Source: Thiomicrospira sp. XS5
GTDB lineage: Bacteria > Pseudomonadota > Gammaproteobacteria > Thiomicrospirales > Thiomicrospiraceae
DNA: 64,000 nucleotides
Assembly (NCBI RefSeq): GCF_001507555.1
Contig: NZ_LQBO01000001.1
Span: forward strand, 1,984,001 to 2,048,000
Direction of reading: 5' to 3'
The notes below the pieces were generated by a model. It did not search any database, had not been told where the DNA came from, and saw only the letters and a program-made list of their open reading frames with translations. The stretch's first letter is position 1; each line of letters opens with the position of its first letter. Positions 51,722 through 59,991 of this stretch are shown one piece after another. Made by a program: the position numbers and the translations under genes.

Positions 51722-52495
51722 TTAACCGACCGCTTCCAAGGATTCCGGCAACACTTGACCACCATCGACGACGATGGTTTGTCCGGTGACGTAACCCGCT
51801 TCTTCCGACGCGAAATACAACATGGCATTGGCGATGTCCTCAACCGATCCCAAACGTTTCAGCGGAATCGAAGACGCCATTTGTGTCAGGTAATCGTCGC
51901 CCATGTCTTCCAGACCCTCGGTCAAAATATTGCCCGGCATGACGGCATTCACAGTGATACCGTATTTCGCCAATTCGATGGCGGCGGTGCGAATAAAACC
52001 GAGCTGCCCGGCTTTAGACGCGCCATAATGGCTCCAGCCCGGAAACCCGGTAATCGGCCCGGTAATCGACGACGTAATCACCACCCGTCCGGCCCCGGAT
52101 TTTTTCAATTCCGGCAAACAGGTTTGCACGCTGAACAAGGTGCCTTTCAGGTTGGTGTTCATCACCGTATCCCAATCCTCTTCGGTCATCTCTTCCAAAT
52201 TGGCGGACGGGAAAATGCCGGCATTGGCGCACAGAATATCCAAACCGCCGTAAGCCTCAACCGCGGTTTGTACCGCCGCTTGCAATGAGGCCTTATCGGC
52301 CACATCGGCGGCCACGCCCATGGCTTCGTAACCGGCGGCTTTCAATTCATCGGCCACGCCCTGAGCGGCATCCAAATGCCGCGCTACGATGACGGTATTG
52401 GCGCCTTGCTTGGCGAACACTTTGGCAATGCCACGCCCGATGCCTTTACTGGCACCGGTGATTAAAACGGTTTTTCCTTGAATGGATGTCAACAT
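51722..52495 (-). CDS. Short-chain dehydrogenase/reductase
   Basis: 257 aa classical SDR. Cofactor motif TGASKGIGRGIA (about 14-25), NAG in CANAGIFPSA, catalytic Ser (ITSSITGPITG), Tyr-x3-Lys in WSHYGASKAGQLG, and the C-terminal GYVTGQTIVVDGG. The Arg after the second beta strand (VARHLD) hints at NADP(H) preference. Resembles FabG-like proteins, but its place between the PLP enzyme and formamidase genes suggests it acts on an alcohol or aldehyde in amino-alcohol breakdown. AGGAGG before the ATG. Confidence 0.8.
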   Translation of the reverse strand: MLTSIQGKTVLITGASKGIGRGIAKVFAKQGANTVIVARHLDAAQGVADELKAAGYEAMGVAADVADKASLQAAVQTAVEAYGGLDILCANAGIFPSANLEEMTEEDWDTVMNTNLKGTLFSVQTCLPELKKSGAGRVVITSSITGPITGFPGWSHYGASKAGQLGFIRTAAIELAKYGITVNAVMPGNILTEGLEDMGDDYLTQMASSIPLKRLGSVEDIANAMLYFASEEAGYVTGQTIVVDGGQVLPESLEAVG

Positions 52496-52526
52496 ATAAC
52501 CTCCTTTTAAAATACTTCGATAATCC

Positions 52527-53783
52527 TTAGGTCTTTGGCAGCGATTTCACCACTGCATCAATGGAACACTCCAGAATATCCATGACCTCTTTCGATAACT
52601 CCAACGACATCAATAAGCCAGCTTTGAACTGCAATACTCTCGGGTCCAGCGCAGAATAAATCGCCCAAACGCCCTGTTTATAAAGTTCCTGCATCACCAG
52701 TTCGGCCCCTCTCGGGTAATCGAATTCCAGCCCCATCACCAGGCCGTTCTTACGAACACCGACGAAGAAGTCCGGGTACTGGGTCTGCAAATCGGCCAGC
52801 GCCTGATCAAAATACTCGCTGATACGTTGAATGTTTTCCAATGTTTCCGGGCGCTGCGCCACTTCCAAGGTTTTGATGGCGGCCGCGCAACCGATTTCCG
52901 AGCCACCGAAAGTGGACATATGCGCCCAACCGTCTTCGGTCAACCATTGGCCGGACTGCTCGGTCACCAACACGGCGGCAATCGGATAAATCCCGCCGGA
53001 CAAGCCTTTACCGGTGACCAGTAAATCCGGTTCCACGCCATAGCCGGTGCAACACCACATTTGTCCGGTACGCATCAGGCCAGTCTGCACTTCATCCGCC
53101 ACATACAAGGCCTGGTATTTTTCACACAGGTTCTTCACCGCTTGTAAATAACCGGGTTCCGGCATCGGGAAACCGTAAGTCGCCGGAATGCTTTCGATGA
53201 TGACACAAGCCACATCCCGCCCGGACAACGCTTCTTCCATTGCGTCCAAATCATTAAACGGCACCTGAACGAACTGGTCGGCTTCGGGCTCGGTTAAGAA
53301 AATTTCATTGAAACGCGGCGCGCCGGTTTTCACCGACAGACCGGTATGGCCGTGGTAACAGTTCTGCAACGACACGATTTTCTTCTTGCCGGTGGCATGG
53401 CGTGCCGACTTCAAAGCAATGTCGATGGCCTCACCTCCGCCGCTGGCAAAGATGGCGTATTGCATATTGTCCGGTGCCGTCGCCAGCAGTTTTTCCGCCA
53501 GTTCGGTACGCATCAAAGACGGAAAATGGTGGTTACCGATGTCGAAATGCGCCATGGCGTCGGTCACCGCCTGAATCACTTCCGGGTTGCGATGCCCGAG
53601 GTTATAGACCCCGCCGTTCAAATGCATATTGATCAGGCGATGCCCGTCCATATCCCAAAAGCAATAGCCTTCGCGTCGGTCGATGACAATATCGACGCCG
53701 GTATCGATCCAATCCTGGGTTTTCCCCGGGTTCCAAACCTTTTTGGTTCTCTCTAAAAAGGCCTGTTTTTGTTCACTTGCCAT
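52527..53783 (-). CDS. Class III aminotransferase-fold PLP enzyme, possible amino-alcohol-phosphate phospho-lyase
   Basis: 418 aa. PLP-binding features: SGGGEAIDIALKSARHATGK, YHGHTGLSVKTGAP, DEVQTGLMRTGQMW (Asp to pyridine N) and GKGLSGGIYPIAA with the Schiff-base Lys near 265. It lies 29 bases after a gene for an APH-fold kinase. In animals and bacteria that pairing marks ethanolamine kinase-like/hydroxylysine kinase plus ethanolamine-phosphate phospho-lyase, which yields aldehyde, ammonia and phosphate. A true transaminase using another amine is the alternative. AAGGA precedes the ATG. Confidence 0.75.
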   Translation of the reverse strand: MASEQKQAFLERTKKVWNPGKTQDWIDTGVDIVIDRREGYCFWDMDGHRLINMHLNGGVYNLGHRNPEVIQAVTDAMAHFDIGNHHFPSLMRTELAEKLLATAPDNMQYAIFASGGGEAIDIALKSARHATGKKKIVSLQNCYHGHTGLSVKTGAPRFNEIFLTEPEADQFVQVPFNDLDAMEEALSGRDVACVIIESIPATYGFPMPEPGYLQAVKNLCEKYQALYVADEVQTGLMRTGQMWCCTGYGVEPDLLVTGKGLSGGIYPIAAVLVTEQSGQWLTEDGWAHMSTFGGSEIGCAAAIKTLEVAQRPETLENIQRISEYFDQALADLQTQYPDFFVGVRKNGLVMGLEFDYPRGAELVMQELYKQGVWAIYSALDPRVLQFKAGLLMSLELSKEVMDILECSIDAVVKSLPKT

Positions 53784-53812
53784 TAGTCAAATCCTTACAT
53801 TAAATCACTGCG

Positions 53813-54814
53813 TTATGATTGAAACTGTTCTAGGTAGGCTTTCCCCAGCGCCACCGTTCCCTGTGCGAATGAATCGCCTAACTCCTGAGCCAAATCCGCT
53901 GTCGGATGCGACCCCAACCAGGCGAATAACGTTAAACGCCGCATCATGATGAAGGTCGGAATTTCCCGTTCCTCTTCTTCGGAAAGCGATGCACTGCGCC
54001 GATATCCTTCCACCCAAGCATCGATGGCCTTATCCAATCCGGGATTGGTTTCGATGAAACTGACCGCCGATGCCAGGTCATATAAAAACCAGCCCAGCCC
54101 GCAATCGTCAAAATCGATGACCCGGGTGTCGTCACCGCAAATCAACAGATTCGCCAAGCGAATATCGGAGTGAATCAAGCCGAAGCGTTGCGGCGATTGT
54201 CCGAAGGCGGTCAGCCGCTGTTTAATCAAATCGGCCACCGCTTCCAGTGTTCCGACATCTTCCGGCTTCAGGCCTGGTCCTTTTCGCCAGTCGCCCCAAT
54301 TGGGCGTGTCGCCGATGCAACCATCGTAATCCCACACCAAACGGTCGAAATAACTCGGCAACGTCCAACCACGTGCGTGGTTGTGCATTTTGCCGGTGAC
54401 TTCGCCCAACTTTTTGAAGGGTTCAATCAGGTCCGATTCATCCGGTTCGTCGCCGTCAATGAAATGAAATAACGTCACATAACGTACTTCGTCCAAAGCC
54501 GCCGACACCACTTCCTGAATTGCAGAACCGTCGCGACCGTCGATGGACTGCGGCGTTTGGATACCGGCCTCTTCCTGCAAGGCTTTCATCCAATCCAACT
54601 CGGTCTGAATCCCATCGCGGGAATGATAGTCGGTGCGGTGTACCCGCAAAATCAACGGATCACGATCCGGTAAATCGACACGGTAAGTGGCGTTTTCCGA
54701 CAAACTCAACAGCTTCAAATCCGTCGGCTCGGGCAGCGCCCACTTTTGCAACGCTTTTTCCGCAACGCCTTGCAGGTAGGCCAGTTGCGCGTCATAACTC
54801 ATTTGTTCAAACAT
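53813..54814 (-). CDS. APH-fold kinase, possible amino-alcohol kinase
   Basis: 333 aa, aminoglycoside/choline kinase fold. The catalytic loop reads LIHSDIRLANLL (H-x-D-x4-N, Asp near 205) and the metal-binding motif VIDFDDCGLGWFLYDLA near 225-240. The N-lobe LSENATYRVDLPDRDPLILRVHR holds the ATP-binding Lys/Arg-type strand. The nearest functional types are homoserine, ethanolamine and hydroxylysine kinases rather than antibiotic resistance enzymes. Next to the class III PLP gene it likely phosphorylates an amino alcohol. AAGGATCT precedes the ATG. Confidence 0.75.
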   Translation of the reverse strand: MFEQMSYDAQLAYLQGVAEKALQKWALPEPTDLKLLSLSENATYRVDLPDRDPLILRVHRTDYHSRDGIQTELDWMKALQEEAGIQTPQSIDGRDGSAIQEVVSAALDEVRYVTLFHFIDGDEPDESDLIEPFKKLGEVTGKMHNHARGWTLPSYFDRLVWDYDGCIGDTPNWGDWRKGPGLKPEDVGTLEAVADLIKQRLTAFGQSPQRFGLIHSDIRLANLLICGDDTRVIDFDDCGLGWFLYDLASAVSFIETNPGLDKAIDAWVEGYRRSASLSEEEEREIPTFIMMRRLTLFAWLGSHPTADLAQELGDSFAQGTVALGKAYLEQFQS

Positions 54815-54831
54815 AGATCCTTACGGCTACC

Positions 54832-55656
54832 TCACGTCTTTGCTCGTTGTGTTTTCTTTTTAAAATGCATGCCCAGCCAATAACTCCCGAACAAGATCAC
54901 CGCCGCCATCAATACGGTCAGCGATCCCAATGCCGGAACCTGCGGGGTATAACCGGCCACCATTTTGGCGTAGAGCCATTCCGGCGCGGTTTGATCGGCC
55001 CCGGTGGTGTAGGTGGACAGCGGGAAATTGCCCCAGGACAATAAGAAAGCGAACAAGGCACCGGAAAAAATGCCCGGCCACAGAATCGGCAAGGTCACTT
55101 CTTTAAAAACTTGCACACGCGATGCGCCCAAGTCATAAGCCGCTTCTTCCACCGACGGATCGAAACCGTAGACCTGAATGGCAATGACCAGTGTGACAAT
55201 CGGCACAATCCACACCAGGTGCGCGAAAATCGCGGTGTGCCAGGTCGGGGTAATGCCTAATGAGGACGTCCATAACAGAATCGCCAAACCCAACACCGCC
55301 TGAGGAAAGAAAATCGGCAACAGAATCATTTTTTGGTAGATGCTGCGCCCTTTCCAGTCATAACGCGCAAACGCCAGGGCGCCGAAAATGGCCATCACCA
55401 CCGAAATCACAGTGACCACGGCGGCGATACTCAAGGATGTGAGGACATACTCCCGAATCGACAAAGAGTTAAAGACCGACTCATACCACTTGGTCGACCA
55501 AATCTTCACCGGGAACATGAAAAATTTGATCTTCGAAAAAGACGCCAACACCACGGCCAGCATCGGCATATACAGGAACAAAATGACAATCACCGTCCAC
55601 CAGCGCATCAGCTTCTGGTTAATGGAGGTGAATCGACTTTGATACATGGCTGACAT
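54832..55656 (-). CDS. ABC transporter permease, PotC type
   Basis: 274 aa with six membrane segments. The EAA loop reads VEEAAYDLGASRVQVFKEVTLP (about 173-194). Family of spermidine/putrescine permeases. Overlaps nothing; AGGAGG precedes the ATG. Pairs with the adjacent PotB-type gene to import a cationic amine or amino alcohol. Confidence 0.88.
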   Translation of the reverse strand: MSAMYQSRFTSINQKLMRWWTVIVILFLYMPMLAVVLASFSKIKFFMFPVKIWSTKWYESVFNSLSIREYVLTSLSIAAVVTVISVVMAIFGALAFARYDWKGRSIYQKMILLPIFFPQAVLGLAILLWTSSLGITPTWHTAIFAHLVWIVPIVTLVIAIQVYGFDPSVEEAAYDLGASRVQVFKEVTLPILWPGIFSGALFAFLLSWGNFPLSTYTTGADQTAPEWLYAKMVAGYTPQVPALGSLTVLMAAVILFGSYWLGMHFKKKTQRAKT

Positions 55657-55665
55657 AAGACCTCC

Positions 55666-56583
55666 TTATTTCTTACGACCGAACAAACGGTCTAAATCCA
55701 GTTTCGACAACAAGGTCAGAACCAAAGCCCCGATCAATAAAATCAACAGGGTCGCCAGTGCCGAGCCTAACGGCCAATTCTGTGCATAGGTAAACGCCGT
55801 TTCAATATCGTGCGAAATCATGATGATGGATTGGCCGCCCAAGATTTTGGCTTCGGAAATCGACCCCATCACCAACACGAAGGTCAAGAGGGAACCGATA
55901 AGAATGCCCGGCATCGCCAATGGCAATTCGATTTCCTTGAACACCTGCCAACGGTTGGCGCCCATATCGAAGCTGGCTTCGCGGCAAGGTTCCGGCACCA
56001 TTGAAATGCCCAACACCATCGGGAACAGCATGAATGGCAGATAGGTGTACAGCAGGCCCAGCAAAATCACCGGCGCGTTATACAACAAGCTCGGCAAATC
56101 CACGCCGAACATGGCATTCAAAGAACCGTCCAGCACTCCGTGGTTCACCAGCGTCAGTACCCAGCCGAACAAACGCACGTTTTCCGATACGAATAACGGC
56201 AACACCAAAATCAGCGTCAAAATCATCGACCGCTTAAAGCTTTTCGCCAACCCATACGCCACCGGCCAACTGATCAAAATCAGCAATACCGTGGTCACCA
56301 ACGCCAACATCAATGACCAGCCAAACGACAGGTAATAACTGCTGCTGAAAATATCGGCGTAGTTTTCCAACGTCGGCAGATGATCCAGTCCGAATTCCTT
56401 GGACGGCATAAAGCTGTAAATACCGACTAACAGCAAAGGCCCGACAAAGCCGGCGAAGAATAAGATCATCACCGGAATCGACAACAAAAACCCGGTCTGC
56501 TTCAACCAGTCTTTTAACCAGGCCTGGCGAAAACGCTTAGGGGGTTCCACGCTGTTTTCTTCTTTTACGGATGTCGTTTTCAT
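55666..56583 (-). CDS. ABC transporter permease, PotB type
   Basis: 305 aa with six membrane segments. The EAA loop reads REASFDMGANRWQVFKEIELP (about 200-220). The N-terminal about 30 residues are polar before the first helix. A CCAGGCCTGG copy (56518-56527) encodes the Gln-Ala-Trp in RQAWLKDW near the N-terminus. Second permease of the PotABCD-like transporter. Confidence 0.88.
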   Translation of the reverse strand: MKTTSVKEENSVEPPKRFRQAWLKDWLKQTGFLLSIPVMILFFAGFVGPLLLVGIYSFMPSKEFGLDHLPTLENYADIFSSSYYLSFGWSLMLALVTTVLLILISWPVAYGLAKSFKRSMILTLILVLPLFVSENVRLFGWVLTLVNHGVLDGSLNAMFGVDLPSLLYNAPVILLGLLYTYLPFMLFPMVLGISMVPEPCREASFDMGANRWQVFKEIELPLAMPGILIGSLLTFVLVMGSISEAKILGGQSIIMISHDIETAFTYAQNWPLGSALATLLILLIGALVLTLLSKLDLDRLFGRKK

Positions 56584-56591
56584 AACACACC

Positions 56592-57650
56592 TTATTCTTT
56601 CAACAGGATGGCGCTGTCGGTGGACCAGCCCACCTTAACCTCATCCCCTTCGGACACATCAACACCGGCACCGAGCATTTCCACCAGCAGCGTCTTGCCG
56701 TTGACCATCACTTGGTATTGGGTACGCGAGCCCAACGAATACTGATTCACCAAAGTGCCTTCCAGTTCGTTTTCCGCCGTGTCTTCCGGCGACAGCAAAC
56801 GCATGTCTTCCGGGCGCACAATCAAAATACCCGAAGAGTTGTCGTAAGCCGGGTTCGGCGAACGGTAAGTCGCCAACATTTTCGAATCGGCCAGCTCATC
56901 ACCGCGCACATCGACTTCGAATTGATTGACCTCACCCATGAACTGCGCCACAAAGCCGTTCACCGGGCTGTTGTAGATTTCTTCGGGCGTGCCGACTTGA
57001 ATCAATCGGCCGCGGCGCATAATGCCGATGCGGTCACTCATCACCATCGCCTCTTCCAATGAGTGGGTGATGTAAATAAAGGTTTTGCCGGTCTTACGTT
57101 GAATGTCTTTCAGCTCTTTTTCCAGCGTCTTACGCAGACGGTAATCCAGTGCCGACAAAGGTTCGTCGAAGAACAAAATCTCCGGGTCGAATGCCAGGGC
57201 ACGCGCCAAAGCGACACGTTGTCTTTCCCCGCCCGAACATTCGGTAATCATCTTGTCGTAATAACTTTCCGACAGGTGCAATTGCTCGAGCAACTCGATG
57301 GCTCGTGCCTTGCGGTAATTTTTGAGTTCGCCTTTGATTTTCATCGGGAACTCGATATTTTCACCGACCGTTTTATGCGGAAACAGCGCCAATGACTGGA
57401 ACACCATGCAGGTCGGCCGTTTATTGGCCGGCACGTCGTTGATGACCTTGCCTCGCAGCGAAATTTCGCCATTTGTCGGTTTGTCCATGCCGACCAACAT
57501 ACGAATCATGGTGGTTTTCCCACTGCCCGACGGCCCGACGATGGTGAAAAATTCACCGTCTTTCACATCGAGATTGATTCGGTCGACCGCCACAAAATCG
57601 TTAAAAAATTTGTCGACGTCTTTTAACTTCAGAACCGTTTCTTGATCCAT
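56592..57650 (-). CDS. ABC transporter ATP-binding protein, PotA type
   Basis: 352 aa from the ATG at 57650 (GAGAGATGG upstream); the frame opens earlier at a TTG inside an intergenic hairpin, which I reject. Walker A GPSGSGKTTMIRML, signature SGGERQRVALARALAFDP, Walker B ILFFDEPLSALD, switch His in YITHSLEEAMVMSDRIGIM, then a C-terminal TOBE domain (about 270-350). Energises the PotBC-like permeases. Confidence 0.9.
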   Translation of the reverse strand: MDQETVLKLKDVDKFFNDFVAVDRINLDVKDGEFFTIVGPSGSGKTTMIRMLVGMDKPTNGEISLRGKVINDVPANKRPTCMVFQSLALFPHKTVGENIEFPMKIKGELKNYRKARAIELLEQLHLSESYYDKMITECSGGERQRVALARALAFDPEILFFDEPLSALDYRLRKTLEKELKDIQRKTGKTFIYITHSLEEAMVMSDRIGIMRRGRLIQVGTPEEIYNSPVNGFVAQFMGEVNQFEVDVRGDELADSKMLATYRSPNPAYDNSSGILIVRPEDMRLLSPEDTAENELEGTLVNQYSLGSRTQYQVMVNGKTLLVEMLGAGVDVSEGDEVKVGWSTDSAILLKE

Positions 57651-57670
57651 AGTCCATCTCTCTTTCAAGC

Positions 57671-57691
57671 CGGGCACGTTAAACGTGCCCG
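57671..57691 (-). promoter_or_regulatory. Intercistronic hairpin after the binding-protein gene
   Basis: CGGGCACGTT-A-AACGTGCCCG, a 10-bp perfect stem without a T run between the binding-protein stop and the ATPase start. Such hairpins often stabilise the upstream message so that the binding protein is made in excess over the membrane parts. Confidence 0.6.
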
Positions 57692-57708
57692 CCAGTTTCA
57701 ATTACGAT

Positions 57709-58866
57709 TTATCCTTTCGCTTCACGACGGGCGGCCGTGTACAGCTCCAGCATTTCGGCGTAATCCGGGTTCACGTCGTAATCGGCGCAATGCTCCAACT
57801 CCCATTCCAGGCTGTCGAATTGAATCGCGTCCAATTCTTTCTTGGTGAAGGCGTTCATGACTTCCGGAATCCCCATTTGGGTAACCGGGTTATGAGACCC
57901 TTCCGCAAACGCCACGTTTTTGGACACATCCGGTCTTTGCACGTATTCCAGGAAATCTTCCGCTTTGGTGGACAGATTCGGGTTATTCACAATGGACGTC
58001 ACTTCCACCCAGACAATCCCACCCTTGCCATCAATCGGCCCTTCTTTCGGCGTGATGCCACGCACATTTGAGAAACCGTCGTAACGCGCCACGGAGCACG
58101 AATAGGTTCCGCCGGTAAAGTAAGCGTCGATTTCGCCGGTAATCAAGGCCTGGTTCATCGCCAAGTGGTCATCCGACGCCATCTTGGCGTTTTTAAAGAT
58201 GTAAGTGGCCACTTCCTTGAACTTCTGCATTTCTTCTTTGCTGTGCTTTTTAAACGGCGAGAAACCGGCGGTAATACACATGTGGTAGATGTTCCAGTTC
58301 GCCCAGGTCAGAATCCCGTAACGGCCTTTCATCTTCGGATCCATAAACAGGTTGAACCCTTGGTCTTCCGCCATCGGGCGTGAAATCACATCGGTATTCA
58401 CCACGAACGACAAAGGCCCGAAACGTTGCGTCATCCCCAACAGCTCTTTGTTGTCCAGACTCATGGCCCACTTATATGGCCATTTGAACTCGTCCATCAT
58501 CTTGTCGAAATAGGGTTTAAAGCGTTCCTGATCCAAGGGTTTGATCAAGCCTTCCGGATAGAGCTGTTCCCGTGCCCAAGGGTTGTTCAGGTTAATCAGG
58601 TCCCATACCTTGGTTTCGCCGGCGCGTAATTTATTCACGGCATCCGGGTCGGAAATGACGTTTTCCGCCGACACTTTGGTGTCGAACTCACGACGAAACG
58701 GGTCTAGAACATTGTCGGAGTTGTAACCTTCCCACACCAACATATTCAATTCGTTGGTACGAGCGGCATTCGCCACCCCTGGAAACAACCCTGGAATTGC
58801 CGCCGTCGCCGACATTGCCGCTGCAGCTTTCAGAAAATCACGTCTTCCAAAATTAGAACTTGCCAT
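57709..58866 (-). CDS. Tat-exported PotD-type substrate-binding protein
   Basis: 385 aa from the ATG at 58866 with AGGAGG seven bases upstream. Residues 1-35 form a Tat signal (FGRRDFLKAAAAMSATAAIPG, ending VANA). The mature part is a spermidine/putrescine-type family 1 binding protein: LNMLVWEGYNSDNVLDPFRR, KLRAGETKVWDLINLNNPW, WVEVTSIVNNPNLSTKAEDF and CADYDVNPDYAEML. First gene of the ten-gene amino-alcohol operon. The ligand is not told by sequence; a small amine is expected. Confidence 0.88.
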   Translation of the reverse strand: MASSNFGRRDFLKAAAAMSATAAIPGLFPGVANAARTNELNMLVWEGYNSDNVLDPFRREFDTKVSAENVISDPDAVNKLRAGETKVWDLINLNNPWAREQLYPEGLIKPLDQERFKPYFDKMMDEFKWPYKWAMSLDNKELLGMTQRFGPLSFVVNTDVISRPMAEDQGFNLFMDPKMKGRYGILTWANWNIYHMCITAGFSPFKKHSKEEMQKFKEVATYIFKNAKMASDDHLAMNQALITGEIDAYFTGGTYSCSVARYDGFSNVRGITPKEGPIDGKGGIVWVEVTSIVNNPNLSTKAEDFLEYVQRPDVSKNVAFAEGSHNPVTQMGIPEVMNAFTKKELDAIQFDSLEWELEHCADYDVNPDYAEMLELYTAARREAKG

Positions 58867-58905
58867 TGCAAACCTCCTATGAGACATCAATAAAATTGGT
58901 AAAAA

Positions 58906-59077
58906 CCACAAAAACTTGGTTTTGAGCAAAAAAGCAAACATACACCCAAATAAAAAATAATTCATTTAAATCAATATATTAATATTTTTCATCTCAAGAT
59001 GAACCACATTAATGCCACATTTTTTACCCACTTTTGCACCAAAATTTACATAAAAATGTTGTAATCACCACAAAAAT
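58906..59077. promoter_or_regulatory. Repeated CCACA motifs, possible DeoR operators
   Basis: ACCACAAAAA at 58906-58915 and 59068-59077, and CCACATT at 59004-59010 and 59015-59021, all in the same direction within the divergent spacer between the regulator and the operon. DeoR-family repressors often bind such direct repeats. Confidence 0.35.
58933..58949 (-). promoter_or_regulatory. Sigma-54 promoter of the amino-alcohol operon
   Basis: Minus strand TTGGGTGTATGTTTGCT: GG (58947-58946), ten bases, GC (58935-58934), with TTGC at -12. The start of transcription would be near 58922, about 56 bases before the binding-protein ATG. An NtrC-like GCACCAAAA lies 93 bp upstream (59036-59044). Confidence 0.65.
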
Positions 59078-59128
59078 TCCACCTAAATACGGTAAGATAA
59101 GCACAAACCAACTGTTACGGACTTCAAC

Positions 59129-59914
59129 ATGCAACCCATCGCTCCCGCTCGTTTAAACAAAAACCAACGGCACGAACGCATCTTGCACCTGTTGCAAATC
59201 AAACCGGTGGTGCTGATTTCCGAATTGGCGCAGGAGTTCAATGTCTCCATCGAAACCATTCGCCGAGACATTGATGCTTTAGCCGAACAATCGCTGTTGC
59301 AGCGTACCCACGGCGGCGCCGCGAATATGTCGACCGCCAAGGAAGGCGTGCTGAATCAGCGCAAGAACATTTTTCCGGAAGAGCGCATGCGCATCGCCAA
59401 GGAAGCGGAAAAGCAAGTGAGCGACGGCCAAGTATTAATGTTCGACTCCAGTGTGACCTGCACCTTTCTGGCGAATCGCCTCGCCATTGCCAAAAAGGAA
59501 CTGACGGTCATCACCAACAGCTTCTCCATCGCCATCGCGCTGTCGGAAAACCCGACCCATCAAGTCATCATGCTGCCCGGCCAGTACCGCGCATCGGAAG
59601 GCAGTTGTTACGGCGCCTCAACCGTATCCGCCGTCCAGCAGTTCAATGCGGACCATTGCTTTTCAAGCTGCGGTTCGATTACCTCGGAAGGCATTACGGA
59701 ATACGATCAGGACGTGGCCGCGTTGAAGCGGGAAATGATTAAACGCTCACGCCAAACATCGATACTGGCGGATCATTCAAAATTCGGATTGGGGAAATTG
59801 GAACGGGTTTGCGGGTTTGAAGACGTGGATTTATTGATTACCGACCAACCCATGCCGGAAGCGATGACCAAGGCACTGAATCAGAGCGACGTCAGCTGGA
59901 CCGTGGTTAAATAA
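59129..59914 (+). CDS. DeoR/GlpR-family transcriptional regulator
   Basis: 261 aa. The N-terminal DeoR helix-turn-helix (about 13-65: RHERILHLLQIKPVVLISEL, NVSIETIRRDIDAL, QRTHGGA) is followed by a sugar-phosphate-isomerase-like sensor domain (about 85-240: VLMFDSSVTCTFLANRL, VITNSFSIA, LILDHSKFG-like ILADHSKFGLGKLERVC). Family ligands are usually phosphorylated sugars or related phosphorylated compounds. If the kinase in the divergent operon makes an amino-alcohol phosphate, that would suit as inducer. Divergent from the operon by about 260 bases. Confidence 0.88.
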   Translation: MQPIAPARLNKNQRHERILHLLQIKPVVLISELAQEFNVSIETIRRDIDALAEQSLLQRTHGGAANMSTAKEGVLNQRKNIFPEERMRIAKEAEKQVSDGQVLMFDSSVTCTFLANRLAIAKKELTVITNSFSIAIALSENPTHQVIMLPGQYRASEGSCYGASTVSAVQQFNADHCFSSCGSITSEGITEYDQDVAALKREMIKRSRQTSILADHSKFGLGKLERVCGFEDVDLLITDQPMPEAMTKALNQSDVSWTVVK

Positions 59915-59918
59915 CAAA

Positions 59919-59948
59919 AATGCCCAGGCCTGGCGGCTTTCCGCCTTG
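59919..59948. terminator. Probable bidirectional terminator between the DeoR gene and the GS-like gene
   Basis: Contains CCAGGCCTGG (59924-59933) overlapping a GGCGG-CTTT-CCGCC hairpin. On the minus strand it ends in GGGCATTTTTG, giving a T run after the GS-like gene. The stem can pair in more than one way. Confidence 0.45.
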
Positions 59949-59991
59949 GCTTTGAGCAATAAATAACGGCCCGAACAAACGGACCTCGTCC

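Noticed and set aside
53813-54814. Antibiotic resistance phosphotransferase
   Set aside because: The fold is shared, but the operon context and overall type point to amino-alcohol or hydroxylysine-type kinases.
57651-57701. N-terminal extension of the PotA-type ATPase from a TTG
   Set aside because: The added codons fall within the intercistronic hairpin, and the ATG at 57650 has a good ribosome site.
58867-58965. Longer start for the PotD-type binding protein
   Set aside because: It would place a hydrophobic stretch before a perfect Tat signal and include the sigma-54 promoter; AGGAGG supports the ATG at 58866.
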